Below, in pieces: positions 45,501 through 54,771 of a stretch of 64,000 nucleotides of DNA (the stretch's first letter is position 1; each line of letters opens with the position of its first letter). The notes below the pieces were generated by a model. It saw only the letters and a list, made by a program, of their open reading frames with translations. It had not been told where the DNA came from and did not search any database. The position numbers were made by a program, and so were the translations under genes. This DNA is from Branchinecta lynchi. Lineage: Eukaryota; Arthropoda; Branchiopoda; Anostraca; Branchinectidae. Where the stretch lies: positions 13,401,280-13,465,279 of the forward strand of contig JAKZAP010000006.1 in assembly GCA_023053575.1 (NCBI GenBank), given 5' to 3'.

Positions 45501-48500
45501 CACGCTCTTCAAGAATGGTGCTCGATCCTGGCTGGTTGACTTCAAGCTCCTCTGGCTTTTTTCTAAAATATTTGGCTGGGTTAAAATCAGAGAAAGATCT
45601 ACATGGTACTGTAGCTACATCTTGGTTACGAAATGGAGATCCGGGATATTCTGGGGTATGAAAGGATACACATTTTTGGCTGGATCTTAAAAAGGGAAAT
45701 TTGTTTCGTTATTCTCTGGCGGCTAATAAACTATCTTCTACCTGGAATAACAGCTAACATTAAGGTTGTACTGGGGAGGGGGAGGGCTTAACTAGCTAAA
45801 TGGAAGATTTAGGCCGAAGCAGAATCATAAATGCACTGACTACTGTCAAATCCAAGTGTCGGTCTTGTCTCGAACTTGCAGCGAGAAAAGGAGCTCGCAA
45901 AAAGTATCTGCAGATGAGCTATTTCTGTTGCAGTGAAAACACTGATATAAAAAACGCTGTCCAAGGAGGTTTAGACATGAAGAGCAACTGGCCCTATGTC
46001 CTACAAAAAATACTTTGCTCACCTATTATCGTTGTGATCGGGATGCAGAAGACTGTCAAATATCTCTCTCAAATTTGGCATAACAACCTGATTCCATCAA
46101 AGAAGGCTCTCAGTATATATGCACTAATGTCTTAACCTATAGCACTTTCATCTGCTTTCATCTAGACCCAGTAATTTCATAAGATTAACCCAAGCAAGTT
46201 CTCCTGTGGCATCGCATGAAGTTATCGTTGTTCAAACGTTCGCGTCAATCATGATCCGAGGGGTCGACAGATCTGGACAGGGGTTAGCATAAGGGTGTCA
46301 ACAAAATAAAAAAAAATACTAGCCCAGGAAGTAAGGTCAGACGTAACGACAGGGCCGTATCCAGGAATTTTTTTTCGGGGGGGGGGGGGGGGGTTGCCTT
46401 TCCTTTTTTTTTTGCCTGCTGGTTGGCCAAAAAAGTACAAAAAACACATAGATCAGAGGGAATTGCCTTTAAAAATTAATATTTTTGTATGTTTCGAGGG
46501 GGGGGGGGGGGGTCAACCCCCTAACCCACCCACCTTGGATACGGCCTTGCGTAACGAGGAAGTTAATTAGTCCTATTTTTTGCAGAACAGGGAGTGATGA
46601 AATTAGCAAGAAACTGGTTGTCACTCCTAATTATTGCTTCGTAAAAGCCACTCTTTCCTATGATGAGCCAACAAGAAACTAAGAACGAATATTCTGGAAA
46701 CATTCAGAATATTCGCAAGGAAAACTGTCTATTCTTTAATTTAAAGTAAGTATTTATTTTGACTGCACTCACAGGCGCATTTGGGCTTTCATTTAGTAAA
46801 AGGTATGAATATTCTAATGATGGTTTTGAAAAAAAAATGACTAAATAAAAAACTTGGATGAAGTGTTTACAAGCGAATTTCTAAACCTAAAAATATTGTT
46901 TGCATTTATCACCAGATGATGCATAATGTTCATTAGGGAGATTTCGAAATCTTGGCATCGCGCCACCGTGAACCGACCGACTGACAGTGACTGCTCTATT
47001 CCTCTAAAGAGTTTTCAAATAGATGTAATAAGCTGCATACCGCTATATCCTATATATGATGTTTACGTCTTATGGTCTTATTACACGCCCTTGTTCAAAC
47101 TAAAAGTAAAAAGGTTCTTATCCATGCGACGTCCCGTGTTGCCACACTGATACAATTTTTCGAGCTTCTAACGATCAGAATTAGCACTCCTGGTACTACT
47201 TGGTACATAAGTACAATTTGACGACCATTATTGTTAAAATATACTACATTAACACATGGACAGCACTGTTGCTCTACCTAACAATAAGCAGTCGTAACAG
47301 ACTAAACGTGTTGTTTCGAAGAAAAGTTGTTACTTCAACTTTCAACAACGTACGGCCTCAATCCTCAGTTCGGTAGTTAAGTGTGCCACGCTGTTCGGGA
47401 TTCCCCTCCCTCCCCAGAGAATATGAAATCCCTTGCAAGCGGCCCTTCAGCTGCCCAGGGAAAAATCATAAGAGCAAAAAACTCTGGATCCCACCTACAA
47501 ACAAATAATCTGCCGAATGTCTATCGCCCTTTCTTTTATTTATCTTCTTTTCTTTTAATTTTTATGTTGTAGGCTATTCCGTAACAATTCCTTGTGAATT
47601 TTCGGGTTAATAAAATTACTTACTTATTTTACAACCTACCAGATTCAGTTAGAGGAAAACCACCAGTTTAGGAGGTTAGTACGCCGCAAGTTTCCGGAGT
47701 CCCTGCAGCTCTCCTTCCGCCCCAGACAGACCGGATTTTATAGATCCCCACTCAACTTTTTCAGGCGAAGTTTCAAGCAAAGCTCCTTCCTATCATGTGA
47801 GGTGAGCTTTCCGTTACTCGTATTTCGAATGGCTTCTCGACATGAGATAAGTTGGATCCTGTGCTTCCAGGGCTTTTGATCATTTTGCATACCAAATTTT
47901 GACCCCTACAACCGTTCGATACCTATGCGCGCACACTAAATTCCTTTCCAATAAATTATGTCCATAAATGGCAAATCTTCCGGTTTCATCCTCAACCCGT
48001 TTGTCTGTTAGAAACAGGAGCTCCCCCTATCTGGATCCGGTCCAGCTCGATACACGGTACATCCAGGGCTTATGACCGTTCTGCCTAGCGCGCATCACTT
48101 TAAAACCTAGTTGACGAGGCGAGGCGTTAGTTTTATAAAATCAGTTTTGGAGATTACTTTTCTTGAATTCTATTATTTATTGTGTTGCGAGAGCAACACT
48201 TTGGTTTTGTCCTCGTTTTTTTTTTTTTTTTTTTTTTTTTCCTATGACTTCGATTTCATTTTATTCCTGGTAACTGAGAAGGGTCTAACCTGTGCGGTTT
48301 TTACGGAAAGTGTGGACCTTAGGCCGGATTGATGAATATGACATTACATTTTGGAAAGCTCCGTAGAACTCTTGCCTGGGGCCAATAAGGATGGTTTTTG
48401 CTTGTCATCGAGCCAGAGCCTACGGTTTGCGAAGTGAAGTGGAGTTGTATAGCCTATGTCAGAGAGGACTATCTGAAGTTGTGTAGCGAACCTTTCGTTT

Positions 48501-51500
48501 CATCAAAAGATTTTTCTGCTTTCGAGTGGAAAGCTCCGTTCTAGCACGCAAGCAGGCAGGCACCAGTTTCAAATTGAAGATGGACTAAAATCTATAAGTG
48601 TTAAATATATGCGGCAGTTACCCGGCCCCACAGCCAACATATCTTCTTTGAGTGATAAATAGAAAAATCTACAGAGACAAAAAAGTGGCTTTTTCCCACG
48701 GGTCCGAAAGTGCTGCCATCTATTGTTTCTGTCCATGTCTGCGACGATTTCAGCTGAGTTTATAATTTTTTTTTTTTGCACTTTGGTTTGTGGTAGAGTA
48801 ACGGTATCAGATGTGCCTCTTAAACTTTAAAAGTTCTCTCATTGCTAAAGAAACTAGAGCTTATCCTTTGCTCCTTTCTAAGTCGTGACGTTAGAAAGTT
48901 GGCCTACGGCAAAAAAGTCAACTTTTGAACTAAGACAGGTAGAATTTTTTTTTCGACGGCAATCGATAGCCATTGATGAGCCGATCAAAGTATATGCCAT
49001 CCATTTTTTGGTACAAAAATTCCTTCATGAGATACACCAGTTTGAAAATTTCAAAGGGGTTGACAACTTCATAGTAAGGTACATTGGAACCAAAAACAGG
49101 CGATACCAGTTATGATACATATAGGGGACTTTTAAGCAACAGTCGACTGTTAGCCCATAATCATCTTCGGTAATGAGGGGTTTGCAGCTTTTGCTTGTTG
49201 GTATACCTGTTATTTGTTTCCGGTGTATTCGATGGTAAGAACAATTTGGTTCCCAATGGTAAGATATGCAAGGGACTTGTAAGTAATAATCGGCTGTTAT
49301 GCTACAATCATCTTCTGCGATGATGGGTTTGCAGCTTTTGCTACCTGGTGTACCCATTATTTGTTTCCGGTTAACTTAATGTATATCACGGGAGAGGGAC
49401 TTGTAAGTAGGAATCGGTTCACGAGGGGCTAGGAATTTTTGCAAATGGGTGCACATTGTATTCGATTTCTATAAATCTGACGGTAAGAAAGTTTGTGTCG
49501 ATGGTCTATCAGTGTAACCGAGGATTAACTGTTTACACAACGGATACAAACGAAAATGTAAAGCAATGAGGTAGTTTCATAATAATTATTAGGGTCATCT
49601 ATAGTATTTTAATCCTGAAAAGTTACGGATAGCTTTCTATTACCAACTAGATTATATAAGATATTGTTCCAAGTTTTCATCCGTCACGATGTCTACGATT
49701 GAAAAGGATAAAGTACAACTGACTGCAAAGTTAATTTAGTCCCTTCTTCCTATATTATTTTGTTGTTGTTTTTACAACGCTGAAGAATACCTTTTGATCA
49801 TATGATTATTTTTTTTAGAACATCCCGTTTAAAAAGCTTATGCTATAATCATCTTCAGCGATGAGGGGCTTGCAACTTTTGATAGCTGGTATATCCATTA
49901 TTTGTTTCCGGTGAATTTGATGTCAGTCACGGGAGACGGACTTGTAAGCAAGAATCGGTTCACGAGAGGCTAGAAATTTTTGAAAATTGGTGCACATTGT
50001 ATTCGATTTCTGTAAATATGACAGTAAGAAAGTTTGTATCGATGGTCTATCGCTATAACCTAGGATTAACTGTTTACGCAACGGGTACAAACGATACGGT
50101 AATGTAAAACAATAAGTTAATTTTGTAATAATTAATAGTGTCATCTATGGTATTTTAATCCTGAAAAGTTACGGATAGCTTTATAATATCAACTAGATTA
50201 TATAAGATATTGTTCCAAGTTTTCATCCGTCACGATATCTACGATTGAAAAGGATAAAGTTCAACTTCGACGGCAATCGATAGCCGCTGATGAGCTGATC
50301 AAAGTATATGACATCCATTTTTTGGTAAAAAAAAATTCCTTTATGAGATACACCAGTTTGAAAGTTTCAAGGGGTTGACAACTTCAGTAGTAAGGTACAC
50401 ACTGAAACCAAAAATAGGCGATACCAGTTGTGAGACATTTAGGAGATTTGTACGCGACAGGCAACTGTTAGCTCATAATCATCTTCGGCAATGAGGGGTT
50501 TGCAGCTCTCGCTAGTTGGCGTACCTGTCATTTGATGAACAATTTGGTTCCCAAATGTAAAACATGCAAGGGACTTGTAAGTAATAATCGGCTGTTATGC
50601 TACACAAATCTTCAGCGATGAGGGGTTTGCAACTTTTGCTAGTCGGTATACCCATTATTTGTATCCGGTGAACTTGATGTCTATCACGGGAAAGGGACTT
50701 GTCAGTAGAATCGGTGCACGAGGGGCTAGAAATTAGTGCAAATTGTTGCACATTGTATTCGATTTATATAAATCTGACGGTAAGAAAGTTGGTATCGTTG
50801 GTCTATCGCTGTAACCTAGGATTTACTGTTAACGCAACGGGTACAAACGATACTGTAATGTAAAACAAGGTAGTTTCGTAATAATTAATAGTGTCATCTA
50901 TGGTATTTTAATCCTAAAAAGTTACGGATAGCTTTATAATACCAACTAGATTATATAGGATATTATTCCAAGTTTTCATCCGTCACGATGTCTACGATTG
51001 AAAAGGATAAAGTTCAACTGACTGCAAAGTCAATTTAGTCCCTTTTTCCGATATGCTTTTGTTGTGGTTAGGGCAATCGATAGCTCTTGAAGAGCTGATC
51101 AAAATATATGCCATCAAATTTTCTGAACAAAAATCCTTCATGAGATAAGCCAGTTTGAAAGTTTCAAGGGGTTGACAACTTCAGGAGTAAGGTACACACT
51201 GAAACCAAAAATAGGCGATACCAGTTGTGAGACATGTAAGGGACTTGTAAGCAACATTCGACTGTAAGCAACAGTCGACTGTTAGCTCATAATCATCTTC
51301 GGCAACGAGGAGTTTGCAGCTTTTGCTAGTTGGTATACCTGTTATTTGTCTCAGGTGTATTCGATGGTAAGAACAATTTTGTTCCCAATTGTAAGACATG
51401 CATGGGACTTGTAAGTAATAATCGGCTTTTATGCTATAATCATCTTCAGCGATGAGGGGTTTGCAACTTTTGATAGCTGGTGCATCCATTATTTGTTTCC

Positions 51501-53046
51501 GGTGAATTTATTGTCAATCACGGGAGACGGACTTGTAAGTAAGATCGGTTCACGAGGGGCTAGAAATTTTTGAAAATTGGTGCACATTGTATTCGATTTC
51601 TGTAAATATGACAGTAAGAAAGTTTGTATCGATGGTCTATCGCTATAACCTAGGATTAACTGTTTACGCAACGGGTACAAACGATACGGTAATGTAAAAC
51701 AATAAGGTAGTTTTGTAATAATTAATAGTGTCATCTATGGTATTTTAATCCTGAAACGTTACAAATAGCCTTCTTCCGATATTTTTTTGTTGTTGGTTTT
51801 ACAACGCTAAAGAACATCTTTTGATTATGTGATTATTCTTTTTAGAACATACCGTTTTAAAAGCTTCGATAAGTTGACAATTTCAGCATTTAACCGACAG
51901 CGAAGAAACAAAACCAAAGTGTTGCTCTCGCAACACTTTAGCCGGCGAAGCCGGACAAAGGTTGCCGCAACACTTCACGTTGCCCGGGCAACGTAGGTCT
52001 AGTTTTTCGCTCATATTCTGTTGATCACTTTATTGTTTTTGGTTTTACCTATGTAAGATTTGCATCTAAGAATGGGAAGAGTCCCCCGGACGACGCCGCT
52101 GCCCCATCTAGTCTTCGCTGAAATGACGCCTCTTGTTACTGAAGTGAACAAACCTTCGGAGATTCTTCATTTATGAATGTAGGATCGCGGGAGCGAGAAT
52201 GAACGGGTTATGGGAATACTACTGAAGTAGAACGAATTACTATCATAAGTACGACGTGTCCTTTAAGTGTTTTGGCCTAAGACTTGCATCTAAGAACGCA
52301 GAGGTGGCCCAGACCACGCCGCTGCCCCCCTCTAGATTTCCGGGAAATGATGCCTAAATTGTAAAAAGTATCTCCGAGTATGGATTAAAGTTAACTGCAG
52401 TATTTGCTACTGGGATTCATCTTATCTCTACTTCGTATTAAACTTACCTCTGTATAGAGATAAGAATAATCCGAGTAGCAAATACTGCAGTTAACTTTAA
52501 TCCTTATTCGGAGATACTTTTTACAGTGTAGCTGTTACTGAAACTGAAGTGAACGAACCTTTTACTTCTGAAGTTGCTGAGTTTCCCAAGCAGATTCGGT
52601 GACTTCATTTTCTCGATTCCAGGCCGTGGCTGATCCGACTTCTCCAGAACGTCTGCTGAGCTGAAGACCTTCCTGCTGCTTAGGGACTTTTTGATCGACC
52701 GCCGAAATCCGGAAAACGCAATTTTTCCAGTAGGGATAAGGGATTCAGCGGAACGATGCTGTTTCGACTCTTTACTACCAGTTTCAGTTTTCTTGCTAGG
52801 AAAGACTAGTGGAATCCGGAAGGGTTGGGCGAGCGACTTGGAAGGATCATCAGCGTGCTTTTCATATCTAAAGCTCGGGATAGCTTTAACTCCGAGCAAC
52901 TTGGGCTCGGACAGGCTAGCAACACTTTCCTTAGAGCTAGCCAACTCCAGGCATTTCGTGTCTTCTGATAGCTTAAACTTCCCACGACCTTTGCTACGTC
53001 TAGAAAAAAACGATTTCCTTTTCTCACTTAAATCATCTAAAGACAT
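33199..53046 (-). CDS. Four-exon gene for a long charged, probably disordered protein
   Basis: Exons in transcript order: 53,046-52,566, 45,650-45,439, 37,186-34,754 and 33,531-33,199. All junctions have GT donor and AG acceptor, phases fit (1, 0, 0), and the total is 3,459 nt, exactly 1,153 codons including TGA. The predicted 1,152-residue product starts MSLDDLSEKRKSFF, is basic and serine-rich for about 230 residues, then acidic with many E, K and D, and ends LPNTKLD. I see no signal peptide, membrane segment or known domain. The acidic part has internal repeats (see exon 3). Introns are 6.9, 8.3 and 1.2 kb and full of transposons. Exons 1 and 2 were joined only by phase and splice sites, so a missed small exon is possible. 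Function unknown. Confidence 0.7.
33532..34753 (-). other. Intron 3 of the charged-protein gene
   Basis: 1.2 kb. Open frames on the plus strand (33,792-34,474) show nothing recognisable. Confidence 0.55.
34754..37186 (-). CDS. Charged-protein gene, exon 3, with internal repeats
   Basis: 2,433 nt, 811 codons without a stop, acceptor tttgtttag at 37,187 and donor GTAAGC at 34,753. Glu and Lys dominate. Three related segments are seen: LLRDKLEKVKEESPEQVLD, LLKDEFEKIKEDAQDQMLEA and ELKNIMEEVKEEAQGQMKDS, each preceded by a T-E-x-x-x-x-x-x-E-like lead. A second pair begins GGYEDDIEPSASLGAEKP and GGYEDDQEFVAEKSNG and continues into lysine-rich runs. The repeats suggest growth by internal duplication. 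Near the end is a less charged block (AAKMIDEHPEVNPTEVLKAF) that may fold as helices. Confidence 0.85.
37497..37560 (+). repeat. Dispersed repeat, 'ACTCG' family
   Basis: A block with aacttgtctcgaaacacctt and tttcaaggactcgg recurs near 54,990-55,060 (actcgtctcgagacacctt, tttcaaggactcg). Confidence 0.6.
37830..38560 (+). repeat. hAT-associated satellite, diverged fragment
   Basis: Several monomers (tttaatcgaatctgagcggt, catgccaccaaatttctgg, ccaccgtgg-like and ggatccggtctgagcc blocks). A poly(C) run before gcccctgagg at 37,899-37,920 looks like a decayed hAT right end. Confidence 0.6.
38543..38577. repeat. Poly(T) tract
   Basis: About 31-32 consecutive T bases. No adjacent retroposon body was recognised on the minus strand. 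Confidence 0.8.
38940..39370 (+). repeat. Satellite-element body interrupted near 39.0-39.2 kb
   Basis: 38,945-38,998 matches 21,515-21,570 (aacaagagctaggggttaat; acgagtaggtgg) and 39,200-39,365 resumes the same order (gaagtaggatat, gagcgtttctggcatcgcct, tttgatccctgag). About 200 bp between is unrelated AT-rich DNA, apparently a later insertion. Confidence 0.55.
39611..39982. mobile_element. Palindromic MITE with TA target duplication
   Basis: Ends are CACTGTCAGAAGTTTCATAA and its inverse, flanked by TA on each side. Arms of about 140 bp pair along their length. The loop at about 39,755-39,835 contains a third copy of cactgtcagaagtt. Tc1/mariner-like by target site; no transposase seen. Length 372 bp. 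Confidence 0.85.
40056..41362. mobile_element. Mutator-like foldback, 1.3-kb near-perfect palindrome
   Basis: Starts ggcactgtctagggaaccgg and ends with the inverse. The arms, about 630-650 bp each, pair along nearly their full length with few mismatches around a centre near 40,710. It is flanked by an exact 9-bp direct repeat TTCCACTAA (40,047-40,055 and 41,363-41,371). A 9-bp duplication and very long inverted ends fit the Mutator (MULE) superfamily. Inside, ccggtag / ctaccgg motifs recur every 40-60 bp. No coding capacity. Confidence 0.88.
41506..41837. mobile_element. Short deletion derivative of the same foldback
   Basis: Same ends (ggcactgtctagagaaccgg and inverse) but only 332 bp, with an exact 9-bp duplication GGTCTTCAA at 41,497-41,505 and 41,838-41,846. 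The interior keeps the outer arm of the long element and joins the arms at about 41,717. Confidence 0.9.
41988..43081 (+). mobile_element. Pearl-like element (+), complete, with paralogous empty site
   Basis: Begins caagacaaaaggtttcgatg / ggatcccaaaaattc and ends cttacgttttgggctcccc. It holds the 5' module, four core repeats, the unique block and a long GACG/GACC microsatellite at 42,950-43,034. The uninterrupted counterpart of its insertion site is at 21,471-21,485 (gcagaaaaaacgactg). Confidence 0.9.
42950..43034 (+). repeat. GACG microsatellite with GACC interruptions
   Basis: Tetranucleotide GACG run in which GACC recurs every 12-16 bases, giving a higher-order unit such as gaccgacggacg. 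It lies in the position of the microsatellite of the element family. Confidence 0.9.
43311..45438. other. Intron 2 interval with small repeats
   Basis: No gene recognised. 43,538-43,598 is a hairpin around a (TA)n run (ataggctatacaaat / tgtagcctatac). 43,995-44,137 is a copy of the 24.2-kb foldback family (caaatatgattcgcagtcag, gctgaaggaatatct). 44,555-44,770 is an imperfect repeat of gatgctacta. Confidence 0.5.
44946..45301 (+). repeat. Tandem duplication, period 233 bp
   Basis: 44,946-45,077 is repeated almost exactly at 45,179-45,301 (cgtgacccgatttcaccgac ... ttaaggatactttgggtta). An inverted remnant (ttggtgaccaaccctgg) follows at about 45,357. Confidence 0.85.
45439..45650 (-). CDS. Charged-protein gene, exon 2
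   Basis: Acceptor tcataccccag then 212 nt open, reading YPGSPFRNQDVATVPCRSFS ... FNPAKYFRKKPEELEV ... KKVLCVEPAE, donor GTAAGA. The two leading bases complete the phase-1 codon of exon 1, and it ends in phase 0 to match exon 3. Too short to show up as a long open frame. Confidence 0.65.
45651..46341. other. Intron 1 interval, nothing certain
   Basis: A 111-codon open frame on the plus strand (45,800-46,135) contains a cysteine-containing basic N-terminal part but no domain I recognise. Confidence 0.35.
46350..46549. mobile_element. hAT MITE, 200 bp, exact 8-bp duplication
   Basis: Left end CAGGGCCGTATCCAGG, right end the near-inverse (cttggatacggccttg); CGTAACGA at 46,342-46,349 is repeated at 46,550-46,557. 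Inside are two G-rich tracts. Non-coding. Confidence 0.92.
46558..47689. other. Intron 1 interval, nothing recognised
   Basis: AT-rich, short frames only. Confidence 0.4.
47690..48110 (+). repeat. hAT-associated satellite, old fragment
   Basis: Recognisable blocks: ggatcctgtgcttccagggc, cgttcgatacctatgcgcgc, ggatccggtccagctcg, acatccagggcttatgaccg. Strongly diverged. Confidence 0.55.
48181..51937. mobile_element. Repeat block bounded by 28-bp inverted repeats
   Basis: gtgttgcgagagcaacac followed by tttggttttg (48,181-48,209) recurs inverted at 51,909-51,937. The left copy runs into a T tract (48,216-48,240). Between 48.95 and 51.75 kb, long blocks repeat three or four times with small changes: ggcaatcgatagc at 48,957, 50,271 and 51,063; catccgtcacgat near 49,679, 50,224 and 50,981; ctgttta-caacggg near 49,528, 50,070, 50,828 and 51,659. 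No protein domain was recognised. It may be one large element or a local amplification. Confidence 0.6.
52357..52528. mobile_element. Palindromic MITE, 172 bp, TA flanks
   Basis: Left arm gtaaaaagtatctccgagta ... ttaactgcagtatttgctac; the right arm is its inverse, ending tactttttacagtg. TA lies on both sides (52,355-52,356 and 52,529-52,530). It lies in intron 1 of the charged-protein gene, 35 bp from the exon 1 donor. Confidence 0.85.
52566..53046 (-). CDS. Charged-protein gene, exon 1 (coding start)
   Basis: Start ATG at 53,046 is the first in frame; a TAA stop lies a short way upstream in the same frame. The 160 codons are rich in Ser, Lys and Arg (RKSFFSRRSKGRGKFKLSED, SGFRRSIKKSLSSRKVFSS). 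The donor is A|GTAAAAG at 52,565-52,564, phase 1. A palindromic MITE ends 35 bp beyond the donor. Confidence 0.65.
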
Positions 53047-53689
53047 TCTTTTCGCCGTTTTCAAACAGTTATATTATATATTCCAATCATACGGAGTAGT
53101 TATCACAGATTATGGACGAAACTGGTCAAAGAAAACTGACAGGTCACTTATTTCAAGAAGTCACTGTTTCTCAATGTTAAAATAACTTATGACCTAAAGT
53201 GTCCAACGTAAATGCACAAAGATTGACAGTAAACTAATTACACTTATTTAACGTCGGCACTTAGAAGAGACGAACAATGCAAAGTGAGTGCCTGGAACGG
53301 AAAAAGGGAGATTAGAAGACTGGAAATGTGAGACGGGGATTAACGCACAGATGTAGTGAAGCGCGAGATACTCTTAAGCCGTCAAAAACTCAAAATGTCT
53401 ATATCGTTTTGTTGGCTACACGTGTACTTACATAGCGTCGACTGCCGAAAGAACAACCGCGTTTTCGCGGTCGGCAGATGTCAAGATCGCTGCCCAAACC
53501 GGTCGGCAGAAGCCACAGGAGGTGGCTTGTCGTCCAGTGCAACTAACAGTCGACTATCCTACTAGTTCGCTTATTGTCAGGACTTTACACTGATTATCCG
53601 AAAATTATATTCGGCACTCGACAACCAATCGCCGGAAATACCGCCTCTTATGCCTGTAAATATCTAAACAAAATCCGGCACGGCTATAC
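53047..53689. promoter_or_regulatory. Candidate promoter region upstream of the charged-protein gene
   Basis: Non-coding interval between the minus-strand start at 53,046 and a possible plus-strand exon at 53,690. If the latter is real this is a divergent promoter of about 640 bp. A TATA-like tatattatatattcc lies at 53,071-53,085. No other element was identified. Confidence 0.3.
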
Positions 53690-53814
53690 ATGGAAGCGAA
53701 CTCGGGCAACATTGCAAAATCCACGCTCGTAAATGCCACGCATGCGATAAGCTACGAAATAATCAAGAAGAACGAAATCGTACACAACGTCGCACGACAA
53801 AATGGAACTGTGAG
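53690..53814 (+). CDS. Possible first exon of an unknown plus-strand gene
   Basis: ATG with a reasonable context (tacATGG) preceded by an in-frame stop, 41 codons reading MEANSGNIAKSTLVNATHAI ... VHNVARQNGTV, ending at a perfect donor AG|GTGAGT at 53,815. The minus strand is also open here, so chance is possible. No second exon was found and the family is unknown. Confidence 0.3.
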
Positions 53815-54611
53815 GTGAGTGGAAAGACTGCAAAATCAATACCTGAATTACTGGAACGATATACGTATAATTTCTGACAAGGGTCTTGCAGAAGAAAATG
53901 AGGTAGGGTCAAATCAAAAATGTCACAGGAGGTGCAGCCATTTGACCTTGACACAGATTTTGATTGACTTGTCCACTCGAGCATTAAAACAAAGCTATCA
54001 GCGTCAGTCTATACAGGCTTAACTGGCGGTGCTGGTCGGTATAATGGGCGGTTGGGGGCTAGCCATCCTGGTGCTTTATTTTTAATTTATTATTTAAGTT
54101 TAATTTATAATATTTAAATTTATTTATTTTATTAATGTACGACCAGCGTAATTTAGCATCTTCTAACGAAGAAAGCTACGAAGTTGGTTTATCAATAAAC
54201 GATTTGAAAAATTTGAAAAACTTTTGCACACCCTTCCTGTCACCATCCCCAGATTCCTGTAGGTACCCATTCGAACCAGCGATCCTTCGCTTACGTTTTT
54301 GGCGTGCTAAAGATTCGGCTGAACGGAACTCGAGCACTGACAGTTGAAGTCGACTGATAAGATACCCAGGAATATTTTTCGATTATTGCTCGTCATTCCG
54401 AGGGCATATCACCTTCTATGCTTCATTATTGCGGTATGTCCTTGGCGCACTCGGGTTCACTTTCGCACCTCAATAATACAAAATAATACAAAAATAAACT
54501 AGGGAGGCAGAGAAGATTGCGGAGAAATCACTACCATGACAATCACACCTCGGATTCGCATGCACTGATAGGACATCATGGGACTCCTGATAAAACGTAT
54601 GCTGTTCTTAC

Positions 54612-54771
54612 CTGGTATATGAACTGGTATTGCTCCTTCGTTTGTACACAGCCAGTTCGGTCCCGCCTGAGTTTATAAACAGAACGGGGGACATCTACTG
54701 GCTTCTTAGAGTCTGCTACTCTCATGAGCAGATCAATTGCTATCACAGTTCCTGTCCGACCGGTGCCAGGG
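54612..54771 (-). CDS. Protein tyrosine phosphatase exon (P-loop and following helices)
   Basis: Tyrosine phosphatases remove phosphate from phosphotyrosine through a Cys-x5-Arg loop. This 160-nt exon (acceptor cttatag at 54,772, donor GTAAGA at 54,611) reads PGTGRTGTVIAIDLLMRVAD then KKPVDVPRSVYKLRRDRTGC and VQTKEQYQFIYQ. It carries the P-loop end with its arginine and the VQTxxQYxFIY motif that contacts the active site. The catalytic His-Cys must lie on the preceding exon; the leftover C base fits a split Ser codon. VDVPRSV and RTGCVQT recall SHP-type (PTPN6/PTPN11) enzymes. No WPD-loop exon or 3' exon was found in the window; upstream exons may lie beyond 64 kb. It may be part of a gene or an isolated fragment. 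Confidence 0.8.

Noticed and set aside
45800..46135. 111-codon plus-strand open frame as a gene
   Set aside because: No domain, no splice context, and it lies in an intron; retained only as an unassigned frame.
53840..53900. Minus-strand frame after gcaag (TLVRNYTYIVPVIQ) as the phosphatase's next exon
   Set aside because: The acceptor is weak and the sequence lacks the expected continuation; it also conflicts with the better plus-strand exon candidate.
54255..54300. GGTTCGAAT on the minus strand as a tRNA T-loop
   Set aside because: No acceptor stem, D-arm or anticodon arm at the right spacing.
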